Source: Trichaptum fuscoviolaceum (Eukaryota; Basidiomycota; Agaricomycetes; Hymenochaetales; Trichaptaceae). From it: a DNA stretch of 64,000 nucleotides. The stretch covers positions 5,466,599 through 5,530,598 of the forward strand of contig CAJSYZ010000004.1 in assembly GCA_910574455.1 (NCBI GenBank), given 5' to 3'. The position numbers and the translations under genes were made by a program. This document shows positions 20,393 to 31,799 of this stretch, one piece after another. The notes beneath the pieces are model-generated. The model worked only from the letters and a program-made list of their open reading frames with translations. It searched no databases and had not been told where the DNA came from. Numbering within the stretch: the stretch's first letter is position 1; every line of letters starts with the position of its first letter.

Positions 20393-23300
20393 TTACATGT
20401 TTACGCAATCATCTATTAGACCGTCTTTCCATATATTCACATTTGAATCCCTTGCGGTTTTCTGCACAAGCTCAATGATCTTGTCAACAAAATCCAGTTC
20501 AGCGTCCATAGGATTCTCATATTTGTCTATAACAGATGACCTTGTCGACCACCAGTCACTCTTATCCTGCGCAATGCCCAATTTGTCTATACCGACGACA
20601 AAGTGTCTTGTACTCTCGTACAGCCCGTCCTCGCAGCAGATCGTCAGCATAGTGACATCTTTTTGTCCGCGCTCAACCCTATGAAGGGCCATATTTCTGT
20701 AGTGTGTCGCAATTGGTGTATCCAAGTCGGGTACGTTACCCTCATAAGGAATGCATTCAAGAGGATGGACCGCCACCTGCACCGGCCAGTTGGCCATATC
20801 CACGTAAAGAGCTAGTTTTTCGAAAGGAATATTGGGGAAGCGCTTGGCAGAAGATGGACGGATGCTTGCAATATATCTTCTTATCTGCACAAGGACCCAG
20901 TACAGTTGGTAGTTTTTGTCACATCTTGGAATCCGAGATGGACAGTCTATGCATCCGAATTCAGTGAGTTTATCCCAGAAGATTGAAAAAAGTCACAGAT
21001 AAACATACAATCTGCATTCGCGATCTGTTTACAGACACAGCAATGATAAAGCTTCCATGACTTCTTCTGGCACGAGTCAGAGCAGTAGAACACATGCTTG
21101 CACCGTGCGCACTTCATGAAAGTTTGCTGAGCCTCCTTTTGCAGACATTCTGGCTGATATGTAACGTGATACATTAATCGTAAATAGTTTTAAGATACGA
21201 TTTGAACTCACGTTGCCACAGTAGACAAATCCCTCTCTAGCAGTCAGCTTGCGAATGCGCCTCAGGATAACGTGCTCCAATATGTTAGCTTCGAGACCAT
21301 TCCAAGCATTCTTGTACGAGCTTTCGAGCAAGCCGATATCGAAGCAGCGATCGCCCAGTTTCTTGGAATAGTCGGTGAAATCGTGACGTATGGCTTGGAA
21401 AGTGTCGTTAAGGTGCGTGAACGCCGGTACCAACTGACTGAGAAGGTCCGCTGCATATTGTGGTACGACTTCTTTATCGGTGCCATATGTCTTCCCAAAC
21501 TTGAAGTATATCTCGAGTAACCCATATCTGAAGCCCTGTGGTATGTCTGCTATTCCATAAACAGGCCATCCGAAGACAGAATACAACGCTAATATACACG
21601 GGACCAATGTCTTGTGATAATCTTGGGGTATCGGATGCGGTGTGTCGAGTATAATAGAGATGGATCGTAGAAGGAACGGAACTACCCTTTCCTCCAGAAT
21701 AGTGGTGCGAACCAGATGTTTTGCTCTTGTTCGGGTAAGGAGGCATATTATTCCGAAGTTGGCGCTTGCCGTGAATCCATCGCAGATAGCAAGACTCGCG
21801 CAAGCACGACTTATCGCTAGTTTTGCAATATCACGTACAGACTCGAATTGGTTCTGCACAATATCAAAAACTTTGCACCATTTGTCGTTTCTGTTGGACT
21901 CTAAGAACATATAGCAGCACAATGCTTCCGCTGCGACTCCTGATACTTGGTGGCTGCCATTGTCTGTCATATAGTCCTCAAGGGCCGGGTCGGGTCGGGC
22001 CACAGCACTTTTTGTGTTTGACCCTGACCCGGAGGGTTGTAGAGCATCCAATTTTCCGGATGACCCGGCCTGACCCACCTCTGGCCCATGGGTCGGGTCG
22101 GGCCACTTAACCCGGCCTTTGACCCTTGTGAATATTGATAATGACCAATAAAACTTTGTTTAAGACACCTATTAGTGCAAAAAACTGATGATAATATTCA
22201 ATCATATTAATGCTCACCTTCTGCTAAAGCTTGAACACTGTGAAAGTGTCAAAAAGGACACCCGGAAATTTTTACCGGAAAACAGAAACACCCGAGTGAA
22301 ACTTGGATGCACCAAAAAGGTAAAATATCTTCGCGGGTGGGTATATGCCAGCTCTGGAAAGTAGCTAATAAGTTATTTTAAGCATAAAAAACCTCGTATT
22401 GCTAAATTGGGGCTTATTATTTTACTCATTGTTTCCATATTTAGAGGGTATGGGTCAGAGGGTCGGGTCGGGCCAAATCACATCTCAAGAGAGCTCTGGC
22501 CCTGGCCCTTCTCCATGCAAAACAGCACTGACCCCGGCCCATCATGACCCAACCCCCGGGCCAGGTCAGTGGTCGGCCTCGGGTCAATAAGGGTCGGCCT
22601 GGCCCGTTGAGGACTATAGTCTGTCGCCCAGAACTGTGCAAAGAAGAAGATAATTTCTTTGTTAAGGAGAAAACATTCGCAGATGTTCTCAAATTTGCTG
22701 GAGACCTCCATGAACGCAGATACTCCTACTGCGAATTTCATTCTGATTTCTTCACTAATAATGTGCTCCGCAGAAGATGGAATAGGGCAGTTCTGAGGTA
22801 CATTACCCACAAGAACACATGCTGCCATAGCTGAGTGAAATCTTCATTCAGATCAAGGAAACCAGGAAACCTCTGTGAGAGTACTCATAATGTTTGGAGA
22901 GATTGTGCGATACGGCAGCCGGCATGGATGGCCTTGAAGGAGTAATCGTTGGCAAAGGTGTTTATCGTCAAGAGATGGCTCCTTGTTTCGTAGTAGATCA
23001 TTTTGCAAAGAGCCTCCGAAGTAATTGAAGGATTTTGCGATTTTACAACAGCAATCAGGTCATCGAGAGATCCATCCTATTAATACTTGTATGTCAGTAT
23101 GATTCTGAATAAACAGAAAGAACTAACGTCTTGACTTCGCGATTGAATATCACAACGATAATTCATGACCGCGCAGAAAATTTGATAACCTGAGTGAGAC
23201 AAGCGATAAGAAAACTAGTAAGTCGTGGGAAAAGAGATATCTGGAATTCAAGCTACTTCACGGCAGGCTTAGTAGTTCCAGCAACAACACTTTAGGCACG

Positions 23301-23470
23301 TTTTCAATTTGTCCTTTTCCACCAGAATGATTCGGGGATTCGTACGGAGAGAGACAATTTTCTTGCCGATAGATTTTGAGGTTCACAGCAAAACGGATCA
23401 TGTCCCTTAAAAAAGAACAAAGACAATCATAGCATTGAGAAGTTCGCACAAGTTAGAATCACGTTACATT
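20393..23470 (-). pseudogene. MYND zinc-finger protein, disrupted
   Basis: Agaricomycete proteins of this type have a long helical N-terminal part and a C-terminal MYND finger. The 3' exons are 21212 upward, 21009-21153 and 20393-20946, joined by 58- and 62-bp introns. Exon two holds CARCKHVFYCSDSC and HCCVCKQ, the zinc ligands of the MYND fold. Upstream segments include IYYETRSHLLTINTFAND and FPGFLDLNEDFTQLWQHVFL (22830-23080), plus a first recognisable exon near 23260-23400 with MIRFAVNLKIYRQENC. Damage includes a TGA after IAQSLQTL (about 22890), a one-base shift near 22785 and a 649-bp MITE at 21970. Removing the MITE rejoins FWATD to NGSHQ in frame. The start codon is not identified. The 3' half is intact enough that recent inactivation is likely. 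Confidence 0.78.
21970..22618. mobile_element. hAT-like MITE in an MYND exon
   Basis: A 649-bp element whose ends begin TATAGTCCTCAA and finish TTGAGGACTATA. Both subterminal regions are rich in GGGTCGGGTCGGGCC-type motifs (21983-22110 and 22460-22605), and an AT-rich centre follows. It is flanked by GTCTGTCA and GTCTGTCG (21962-21969 and 22619-22626; 7 of 8 bases equal), consistent with an 8-bp target duplication. It has no coding capacity of its own. Confidence 0.85.
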
Positions 23471-23634
23471 CGAGAGAAAACAATGTAGGCCTTTCTCCTT
23501 TTCCCAACCATATGTAGGCGCGTCCTTTGCCAGGGGTGAGATTTGAGGAAGTCCGGGGAAGAACGTTGTGGGAATAGTCCTATAAGGTATCGAGATCAGC
23601 AATCGTTCCCAGTCAAAAATATTCCTTGCATTAC

Positions 23635-25286
23635 TCACGGGATGGGAATTGGTGAGTCTGTTGCGAACCCTTCCGTCAAATCGCCCGGAAGGCTAGGTGG
23701 TGTCGTAAATCCCGCTGGCTGCGTGATCGACGACGTAGTCACAGCGTAGCTTGTCGGGGTGCCGGATTCCAAACACAACCCTGATCCGAAGGCACTCTCA
23801 CATTTGACCACGGCCTCGTTCGTGGCGGACCATAGGTTGACGTTGACGAGCTGCATGTCCGTGCACGGCGCACCGTCTGCACAGAGGAACTGTACCGGAG
23901 GCCGCTGAACGCCGTCTACGACTGCGCCGTCCCAGTTCTGTTTTCAACAAAACATTGTGCGAGTCATCCTTTTGACGTAAGTCAACACACACACATACTG
24001 ACCGAGAACGTAATATTGCTAACGGACACACCATCTCCTGCCACAGGAGTCTGGCCAGACCAATGTTGGTCTACATCCAGACCATATGCAGTACCTCTAG
24101 CTAAGAAGCTATCAAGGACGACGTTACGCAAGTATCCGTCGCCGCCGTTGGACTTAATCATGAAAATCTGGTTCCCTCCATTCGTATATACATTCCTGTA
24201 CAGCACATCTTCGATCGCTGTGCCCGCGCCCAGGGAGCCGATCGCACTACCGCCAGACTGGTTGCACCAGATACGCTCGACGAGGATGTTGTTTGATGGC
24301 GACTTGACGGTTACGCACTCATCCCGATTTGTGACTTCGACATCGTGGATCCAGTAGTTTGTGCCTTATACGTAAGGGAGAGGAGATATTGAGTTCCGAG
24401 TTCGCCGATAGAAAGAGGAGATTTAATTACCCCAAACATCAACGCCATCGGACCCGCCGAGGTTTGTTCCACGAATAGCCAAGTTGTACACTTCGCCATT
24501 TGACCCTTCTTGGATCACAAGATGGAATTCTGGAGCTGATGAAGTGATCAGCAAGGTGATGAGTATGGTTCAGCTGAGGTTGCGATGGTGACGTACAGTC
24601 GACCAAGATAAGGTCATGGATTGACCAGTTTGTGGTGGATTCTACTCGGACAAGGCGAGGCCTAGGGAAACGCCGCCACTTAGCCAACTATTGGAAATCG
24701 AAGAGCCTCCGGACGCACCCGGTGTTCCGGCATTGATACCCAGCCCCTTGAATGGCGCCAGCACTGTTGCTAGAGAAGAACTCAAAGTCGTCTGAGTTCT
24801 GGATGACGATCATGTTACCTCCGGCTGTGCCTAGCAAGTGAAAAAGAGTAGGAAGTCGTCCATGTCAATGAATAAGGCTTCAGACATACTAGTGCGTGTG
24901 ATAACACCATCCATCTGGAAGGCCCATTTAGATGCACCGTCAAGAATCTGCCAGGTTTGCATGTCGTAGCTGCCTGCAGGGACCATCAATGTCGAACCTC
25001 CCGGGTTCGCTAGCACGCATTCGGCGAACGCGCTTCCTATTGCAGGGCCGATATCCTAGCAGATACCAAGTAATTGGGCACATCGATAGTTGAAACTTAA
25101 TTTGACGGCAGAGACATTGCAAGGGCTTACAGTTGACCCAATCTCGCCACCAAAGTCCAACACATTGCATATTGTTCCCTGCTTCTCAGACAGAGGCGTA
25201 GTAGGCCCAACGGAGCCAGACAATTGACCAAAAGCTACAGAGGCTGCGAGAACGAAGGAAAGCAGACGCGAAAGCATGTTAGCCAT
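23635..25286 (-). CDS. GH28 rhamnogalacturonase, secreted
   Basis: Predicted to hydrolyse the galacturonate-rhamnose backbone of pectin outside the cell. The gene has seven exons: 25131-25286, 24890-25055, 24719-24830, 24597-24661, 24431-24535, 24003-24364 and 23635-23937. The introns are 57-75 bp with GT-AG borders, and the product is 422 aa with an open frame throughout. The N-terminus [20 protein letters not shown] is a typical signal peptide. GH28 beta-helix landmarks are [47 protein letters not shown] and [15 protein letters not shown]. The last two are characteristic of the rhamnogalacturonase branch rather than endo-polygalacturonases. The intron before exon 6 ends AAG rather than CAG/TAG. 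The C-terminus is proline/serine-rich and ends PIPIP. This is one of the few intact genes here. Confidence 0.88.
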
Positions 25287-25346
25287 GGAACTAGGGATAG
25301 AAAAGATGAGCAGAGTTCACCTTGATTACTTTCATGTCAAGCGCCT

Positions 25347-25356
25347 TTTATTCTTT
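25347..25356 (-). promoter_or_regulatory. Possible TATA-like element of the GH28 gene
   Basis: On the minus strand GAATAAAAGG lies about 60 bases upstream of the chosen ATG. This is weak, single-motif evidence. Confidence 0.3.
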
Positions 25357-25409
25357 GCTTCGGGGAAGACTTGCTTCTGCAGTCGAATAAAACAATTGTC
25401 TTGCGGGCC

Positions 25410-25727
25410 TCAGCGCACCGGTCGGGCTCGGGAGATGAGATGAAGCATTCGCATGAAGACTTCCTCGCGGAAATACGACCAGGACATCTCGTTACTTTCA
25501 ATATCAGGAGAAATAGGCTCCACATATGAGCCTAAGAATAGGTATGATGTGATGAGTATGATACACGTAGCAAGCCCATATTTAATTGAGAACATACGAA
25601 AGACATTGGGATGTGTAAAGTAAAGCGGCCCGGGCGTGCTAGGAGCTTCCATAGCTAGGTCACATAGCTGATCATAAGGATGGGAAGACCGAGATTGGAA
25701 TCGAGTATCTGAGACTTGAGATGGCAA
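25410..25727 (-). CDS. Small hypothetical membrane protein (doubtful)
   Basis: An uninterrupted 105-codon frame on the minus strand upstream of the GH28 gene. The central residues (about 49-68, YGLATCIILITSYLFLGSY) form one hydrophobic, membrane-spanning-like segment, followed by an acidic stretch and a basic end. I recognise no family. It could be an exon of a larger gene or chance. It ends just before a MITE whose left duplication begins at 25748. Confidence 0.35.
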   Translation of the reverse strand: MPSQVSDTRFQSRSSHPYDQLCDLAMEAPSTPGPLYFTHPNVFRMFSIKYGLATCIILITSYLFLGSYVEPISPDIESNEMSWSYFREEVFMRMLHLISRARPVR

Positions 25728-25754
25728 CGGTACAGCTTGAAACCACGTAGTGAG

Positions 25755-26428
25755 TGGGTAGGGGCAACGCTCTGCAACTCGGGAAAGCCCGAATCTTGTT
25801 TGTTCTTAATATGACATTACTTCTTTTGGATAGCATACACTCTACTTTTCATAATTTACAATTAATAAGGAGTTCTACTGATGGTATCCCCTTCAAAAGT
25901 TGTCAGAGTAATTATGCTATGTATAGGGAGGAATCGTTGGGAAAAAATCTTTGAATTTTGCGGTTGTAATTGAGATAAGGAGATGATCTGCCTATTAGAG
26001 TTGAGTTATTACACTTTTTTTCCCAACGATTCCTCCGCAATGAGTCTCTTATCATTTATGTCGCAAGTACAAAGGCCTGTAGTGTGTGTGGAAGCCGGAT
26101 TATTGTAAATAATGAAATTAGCATTTCAGTGCATTTGCGTTACTAAACGCGCGGTAACGCAACATGTCACGCGTGACAAGAACTTGTTTCACTGTTTCCT
26201 GCACATAAAACACTCATATGCTTTAATTAAAGGCGCAATCTCTTATATATTAAGTATAATGCACATGAGTTTCACATTTAAATATATAATTAAGCTTGAT
26301 TAATGGGTCTACAGCACAAAGTACAAGTCTGAATCTTGTGCCACCATAACTTCCTAATTAGGCAAGAAGCCGACTTCATGCCGCTTATAAACGTAGGCCA
26401 TCTGTTAACTGGGCGTTGCCCCTACCCA
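25755..26428. mobile_element. MITE, 674 bp
   Basis: Inverted ends TGGGTAGGGGCAACGC and GCGTTGCCCCTACCCA are flanked by tagtgag on both sides (25748-25754 and 26429-26435). The interior is AT-rich and includes an internal inverted pair, gaggaatcgttgggaaaaaa (about 25926) against ttttttcccaacgattcctc (about 26014). There is no coding capacity. The 7 visible bases may be an eroded 8-bp duplication. Confidence 0.82.
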
Positions 26429-26632
26429 TAGTGAGCCTGAAGAAAAGCTTCGGGATGTTTGAACGTTGTGCGTCTCGGTGATGTCGTAATCATCATAATG
26501 ACGATCATGCAGTGACAGATCGGTCATGTGACCAACGTCTCAACAGTGCACGACGCGAGTTGAAGTAGACCACACCCTTTCAGTCATCTTCTATCAACTT
26601 CCACCCAACTTCTATCAACTTTCATCATCACT

Positions 26633-29508
26633 ATGGGGGAAGCAACTCCGCCCAACAGTACGAATCCTGAAGATCTGGTGAATTCGACGCCGTACAACAA
26701 AGGCACAGCAAGCGTAGCAGAGGTCAATAATGATCTTCGGTATGTCCCTCCTGTCATTCGCTACATTCCCTGCGAAGTCTAACAGCCATGATTTGACATC
26801 TTCAGAGCTAAAGCAACTCATAACATCACGAACTTATTGGTCGATTTGAAGAAGAGAATGACAACGCCTATCATCCCCTTACTCAGGTCTCTTATATGTC
26901 GAATTCTTCTGGAGCGTAAGCGCGAGGGAACGAATGGCATTGTGACTCCTGAACAACACAGAGAAATCAGCAAAGTTGCTGAAGGAATCTTCAGAGAGAT
27001 CCTAGGCTCCGTCTTGAAATTCTGCGGCGATGAGAATCTGAAATCCGAACTTGATAACTAGTACGCCATTGATTTCTTTCACATCGTAAAGGTGCTCACA
27101 TTCCTCCCCAGCTGCGAAATCTCATTAGAAATAGAAAGATATCGTCCTCTTTCGAATGCGTTGAACATAATCTTGGCGAAGTTCCGGGAGGTGACATTTG
27201 GAGACATTCCTGCTCCCAGTTTACGTGCGAACAAGGAGGAGATTATCTTTACACCAAATGATCCCCAGACGCTCAAAGCGGCGCACTTCCAAGGCAACAC
27301 ATATTGCACGCCGGACATTTGCGCTGTATTCCTTTCGCGGCTCTGTCAAACGGACGATACTCGCCAAGACTTCAATTTCGATGCCATGGCAAAGGCAATT
27401 GCCAAAAGCGAATGGCAAGGGGAGGAGAAGATCCAATGGATTGATGCTCATCAGCCCTGGGAACTGAAACGCAGCAAGAAGAAGCTGAACTTTATCGAGA
27501 AGGACTGGGAAAATATGACGGTCGATACGGTCATAAGAGAGAACGAACCTCCTTTGCCTAATCCTAAGCCAGGCCCCACACAATCCACTTCAGCTCCGCC
27601 TCCACCACCGCCCCAGCCTGCTCATCCGCCTTCAGGACAACAACACAAGAAGCAGAGTTCGAACAAACGTCCTTTGGAAGGGAAAGACGGCGTGTCTACC
27701 AAACGATCTCGGACCTCAGAAGGTCCACGTCAATCTATGACTGGGCCTTTGCCAAAGGACAACAAGGAAGGGACCGGAGAAAAAAAGGGAGCCAACCAGT
27801 ACGCTCGGTATGCACTAGAGCGACTTTCTGCGGAATGGTATGTTACATGTAGCTCGGTTGTCCTTCTGAATGGTGAGTGCATTCTGGAATAAGTCCTGCA
27901 AACGTTGCTGACGCGTACTCGACAGACACAACACTCACGTTGCACTGGTTCGATGCGCAAGGTTGCCTTGAGTCTGAGCCCATCGACATCTTCAAACAAC
28001 TTCCTCTTTTCGTAACGATGGTGGTGATACTGCAACGTTTTACGCCACATAACTGGGGCTTAAGCCAGAGAGATAAATCAAGGGTTACAGTCGAAGGCCG
28101 GGAGTTCCTTCTTGAAGATAATAATCAGAAACTGTACCAACTTCATGGCCGGCGGACGCACGTTGCGTTCGCCACTGATGCTCCCGTAACTCCAGCCACC
28201 GGAGACTCTGGACCGCCGCCGCAGCGAAACCCGACTGGCCGTATACCCGGACATCGATACTCGACTCGCCGGAAGGCGACCGCCGCCGTGGGAGAGGCCG
28301 AGGGAACAATGCCAGCACAAAACACCGAGCCTCAAGGTGATCCACTTGTCGCTGAGCCAGCAGTAACGAATGCTACGGAAGAAGGGGTGGATGCGAATGA
28401 GGACGGTCAATCAACTTCTAAAAGGAACGGTACCACCCGATATTGCTTCAAAGATTATAATATGGAAGTGAAGCGCGTTCCAGAGTTCGCCACTGTCAAA
28501 CTAATATTTGCACGGGCCCAACAGCATCTTCCAGCGCGCTACCTTGAAATGGTTACAAATCACCTGCCAGATATAGTCGCTGGAGAGGAATGCCATGGTG
28601 TAACAACCGCCGACATCCGACTGCATGCAAAGCTAGCGGGAGGTCTCCCGGACATTAGTGAGGGAGAGATTATGGAGAGAGCTCGCGTTCGAATATTGAT
28701 GCTTTCACGCAAACTGGAACATGTTTCTAACCTCAGTCCTCCTGAAATTTGGAAGGTATTCTGGGAGATTATGCGATGTGCGTGCGCATTAGATATTCTT
28801 TAGTGGATTCATTCTGACTATTATCCAGGTCACTACGTACTCTGGAAGATGGGCTTTGCACACGGTGACATCAGCCGTACGAACATGATGTGCAAGATGG
28901 TTGGAAAGGAGTGGAGAGGCGTTCTTAACGACTTCGACCTGGCCGCAATCATGAAGTATGGGAGTCGTTCACCTGACAAGAAGGGATGGGAGCGAACAGG
29001 TACCCTTCCGTTCATGGCGTTGGATCTTTTAGAGTTCTGCATCGGAGAAATTAAGCGCTGGTACCGGCATGATCTGGAGTCAAGTGCATGGTGTCTGGCG
29101 TGCGAGATGATGTTCGACGAATCTGAGCTTCGGAAGTGGTACACAGGTACGTTCGAGGAAGTCAATGCCCACAAATATCGACTCCTCCATCGCTTCAGCG
29201 TGAACATGGTCAAGGAAGACTGGAAACTTTACGCACCTTTCATCGCCCTGTGGCTGCAAAAATGGTTGGAATTTCACACCGAATTGGATTCCTTAGTCAG
29301 GATGACTTTCTTAAAAACGAAGTCGGAGGAATTCGAAAAGCGAGAGGCGTATAATAGCGACCATCCGGACGAAGGATTTATCCGACAAGCCGTAGATATA
29401 GCGAAGAATCTCGGTCTGGATAAGGGCATCGAGGCTTTAGAGGACACCTCTTGGATAGACTTGCAACTGCAAAACTTGCCTATACCCGATGTGACTCCTG
29501 AACGTTAG
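26633..29508 (+). CDS. Fungal-type protein kinase FunK1, intact
   Basis: FunK1 kinases are a fungus-specific, lineage-expanded branch of the protein kinase fold with mostly unknown substrates. Five exons (26633-26739, 26806-27060, 27112-27872, 27926-28777, 28829-29508), all with GT-AG introns of 50-66 bp, give 884 aa without interruption. The N-terminal region (about 1-115) is helical, followed by LSNALNIILAKFREV. A basic, proline-rich linker with PPPPPPQPAHPP and two NLS-like runs (KKQSSNKRP, TKRSR) splits the kinase lobes. The C-lobe has AHGDISRTNMM (catalytic loop; Asp and Asn present), GVLNDFDLAA (DFD in place of DFG), RTGTLPFMALDLL (activation/APE-like) and RWYRHDLESSAWCL, the family signature. 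I chose the ATG at 26633 because the exon is open from there and follows a pyrimidine-rich leader. Confidence 0.9.
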
Positions 29509-29797
29509 TGGCGGCTGTGCTCAGGATGTGTACAAACCTATAGGAGGTCTTGTCGGATGCGTGGATGATGATTTTCGTTGTTATTGCATAATGAAGTGAA
29601 CCAATTTTGTACTTAATTCCATCCGTCCTGATTATTCTCAAGTGTCCGAGATCGTATTGAGATATCGCACATTCATATCAGTGCTATTGAATGTACAATT
29701 AATGTACTGAGAATCTGCCGTATTCTCGCACTGTGCAACAAACTGGAGTCCCCAGAACGAAAGATGAATCCCCACGAAACTCTCGATGAGCAAAAGT

Positions 29798-31088
29798 TAG
29801 GGCTCCTCACCCGACCCGTAATTGACGGTTTACGGTACGGTTACGTCCCGTACCGTCACCGTACCGTAACGACCTTTGAAAGCCCAAAATTACGGCCGTA
29901 TTTATACGGCCCGTAACCGTACTGAGATCGAAATTACGGGCCGTATACGGTTACGGTACGGGTTTGAGCTTAGCGCCCAGCGCTCATAAGCGCGCTGATT
30001 CAAATCGCGCAATCATGTTGTTTCGTCTCACCTCATTCTGGGAAATCTTCCTCTTCTCTTCAAGTCCAAGACAGTAAGTCGCTCAAAATTCTCTTCATTC
30101 CATTTTAGATCCATTTAAAGCTTTCCTGCAGATATTTTATGCGTAATTACCACTTTATTTCAAGATGACTCCGGGGAGTCCCGCGCAAACTTGCGACCCA
30201 TGTCGCGGCTTATTGCATCGACAACGCCAGCAATCATGCAACCGGAAACCTCCTCCTACTCTCTTGATCTGCTCGCAGACTATGCGCAGACACTCGACTC
30301 CTCCCTTTGGACCTCTTCCGCATCTTTGTCGACTTGCGCGAGCTCGACTCCGTACTCACGTTAACTGTTACCTCTGACATCGAAGATCTACAAGGTCATC
30401 AAGGTCACCAAGATCCGCTCAGCTTTGAGCGGGGATCGCCTGTGGCTGCTCAGGGAGATTGCGGATGAGGCACAGATGTACCAACATGTGAGTGCAAAGG
30501 TGTACTTGATGCCGACAAGCTATGAGAGAGGGTGAAGGCGGCGTGCACAGATCAGCAATACCAGCGCGGGAGAATGGCTCGACATTTCCGACGGAAGTCG
30601 GAACAAAAAGGTGAGTGTCTTACAGCAGGAAGATTTGGACTATGTTGATGGACAACTACCTAGGAAGGAGAAGACGTGCAACGACGGCCCTCAGCGACCA
30701 CGGGGTGGCCCTCGCCCAAAGAAGTACGTTTGCTTGCGCATTGCAATTTTACGCGACAACTTACATTTTCTGCGCAGAACTGATTGCATACCATCGCCAT
30801 CCGACTCTCTGCGCTCTATGCAGTCTCTTACTTCCAAGGCGTGGCCAGCGTGGGCAGTGGGCAGCAAACGGGGGTGCCACACATCGTGCCGGGCAAGGCG
30901 GTGCCTCCGAACGTCGACCCAACCCCCACCCGTATACCGTAAATGCCGTTTACGGGACGTATACGTCCCGTACCGTAACCGTAACGGTTTTTTGGGAGGA
31001 AATTACGGGCCGTATTTTTACGTCCCGTAACCGTAACAGAGGTACGAATTACGGCCGTACCCGTATACGGTACGGTTGAGGAGCCCTA
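29798..31088. mobile_element. hAT-like element with TACGG-rich ends
   Basis: A 1,291-bp element bounded by TAGGGCTCCTCA and TGAGGAGCCCTA and flanked by an exact 8-bp duplication, gcaaaagt (29790-29797 and 31089-31096). Both ends carry roughly 170 bp of clustered CCGTAACCGTA/TACGGTACGG motifs in inverse orientation. The interior (about 29970-30900) contains a coding-like stretch near 30376-30490 (TSKIYKVIKVTKIRSALSGD) that I cannot assign, possibly a captured fragment. No transposase was found. It inserted about 280 bp downstream of the intact FunK1 gene. Confidence 0.87.
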
Positions 31089-31096
31089 GCAAAAGT

Positions 31097-31795
31097 ATTT
31101 ATCAATTTAAAGATCAACCATCAGGAAAAAAGCAAAAAAGTGCCAGCAGATTCCAGCCTACGCAGCGTAATATAACCAGTGTTATCTTAATATAGTAATA
31201 TAAGGGTGGTGCAAGGGTCCTGGGAAGATTCCAGCGCCCTTACAAGGTCCTGTAATCATTACAGGACGTTACAAGTGCGTCGGCCTTCTGCCGGCCCCCA
31301 TGTAACCGGTATATACTATAATGTTAGTCTGGCGACGTCATATAACGTGGCTAAATATCGTTGCACTTGTCTATATATCTGTTGGCCTCCCTATATGCTG
31401 TACACAACCGCTACATATTAAGATAAGACCCTCGGAACCCTGAGCCTGCCCTAAAGGCAGTTACGCAAATTAAAAAATGACGCCCCGAGGGGCCTGCAAT
31501 GCGCAGGCAAAACCCGAGACCACCTCCATCAGGAAAACTACTTTCTGCTGAAAGTGACTTAAGCGTCACTTAAAGGTCCTGAAAGACTGAAGTCTTAAAT
31601 AAGGCAAGCTTCACTTATTCATGCATGTCCTCCCGGAGCGGCTTACTGAAATCAGTGCTTCAGTCAGTCAGTCAATCAGTTAATATAAGTAGATGATAAT
31701 ATTATAAGCAAAAATTAAGTACAATAATAAGTAAACTAAGAACTCGTCGCCCACCTACGAACGGGCTCGTCGCCGGCTCCCACCGCCTTTCAGCT
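31097..31795. other. Non-coding stretch with several hairpins
   Basis: No gene. The sequence contains several short inverted repeats, for example gtcctgtaatcattacaggac around 31248-31268 and nearby GGCC-rich stems around 31280-31300. Its left edge (atcaggaaaaaagcaaaaaa) resembles the complement of 35850-35876, suggesting one end of a shared repeat family. Confidence 0.45.
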
Positions 31796-31799
31796 TAGG

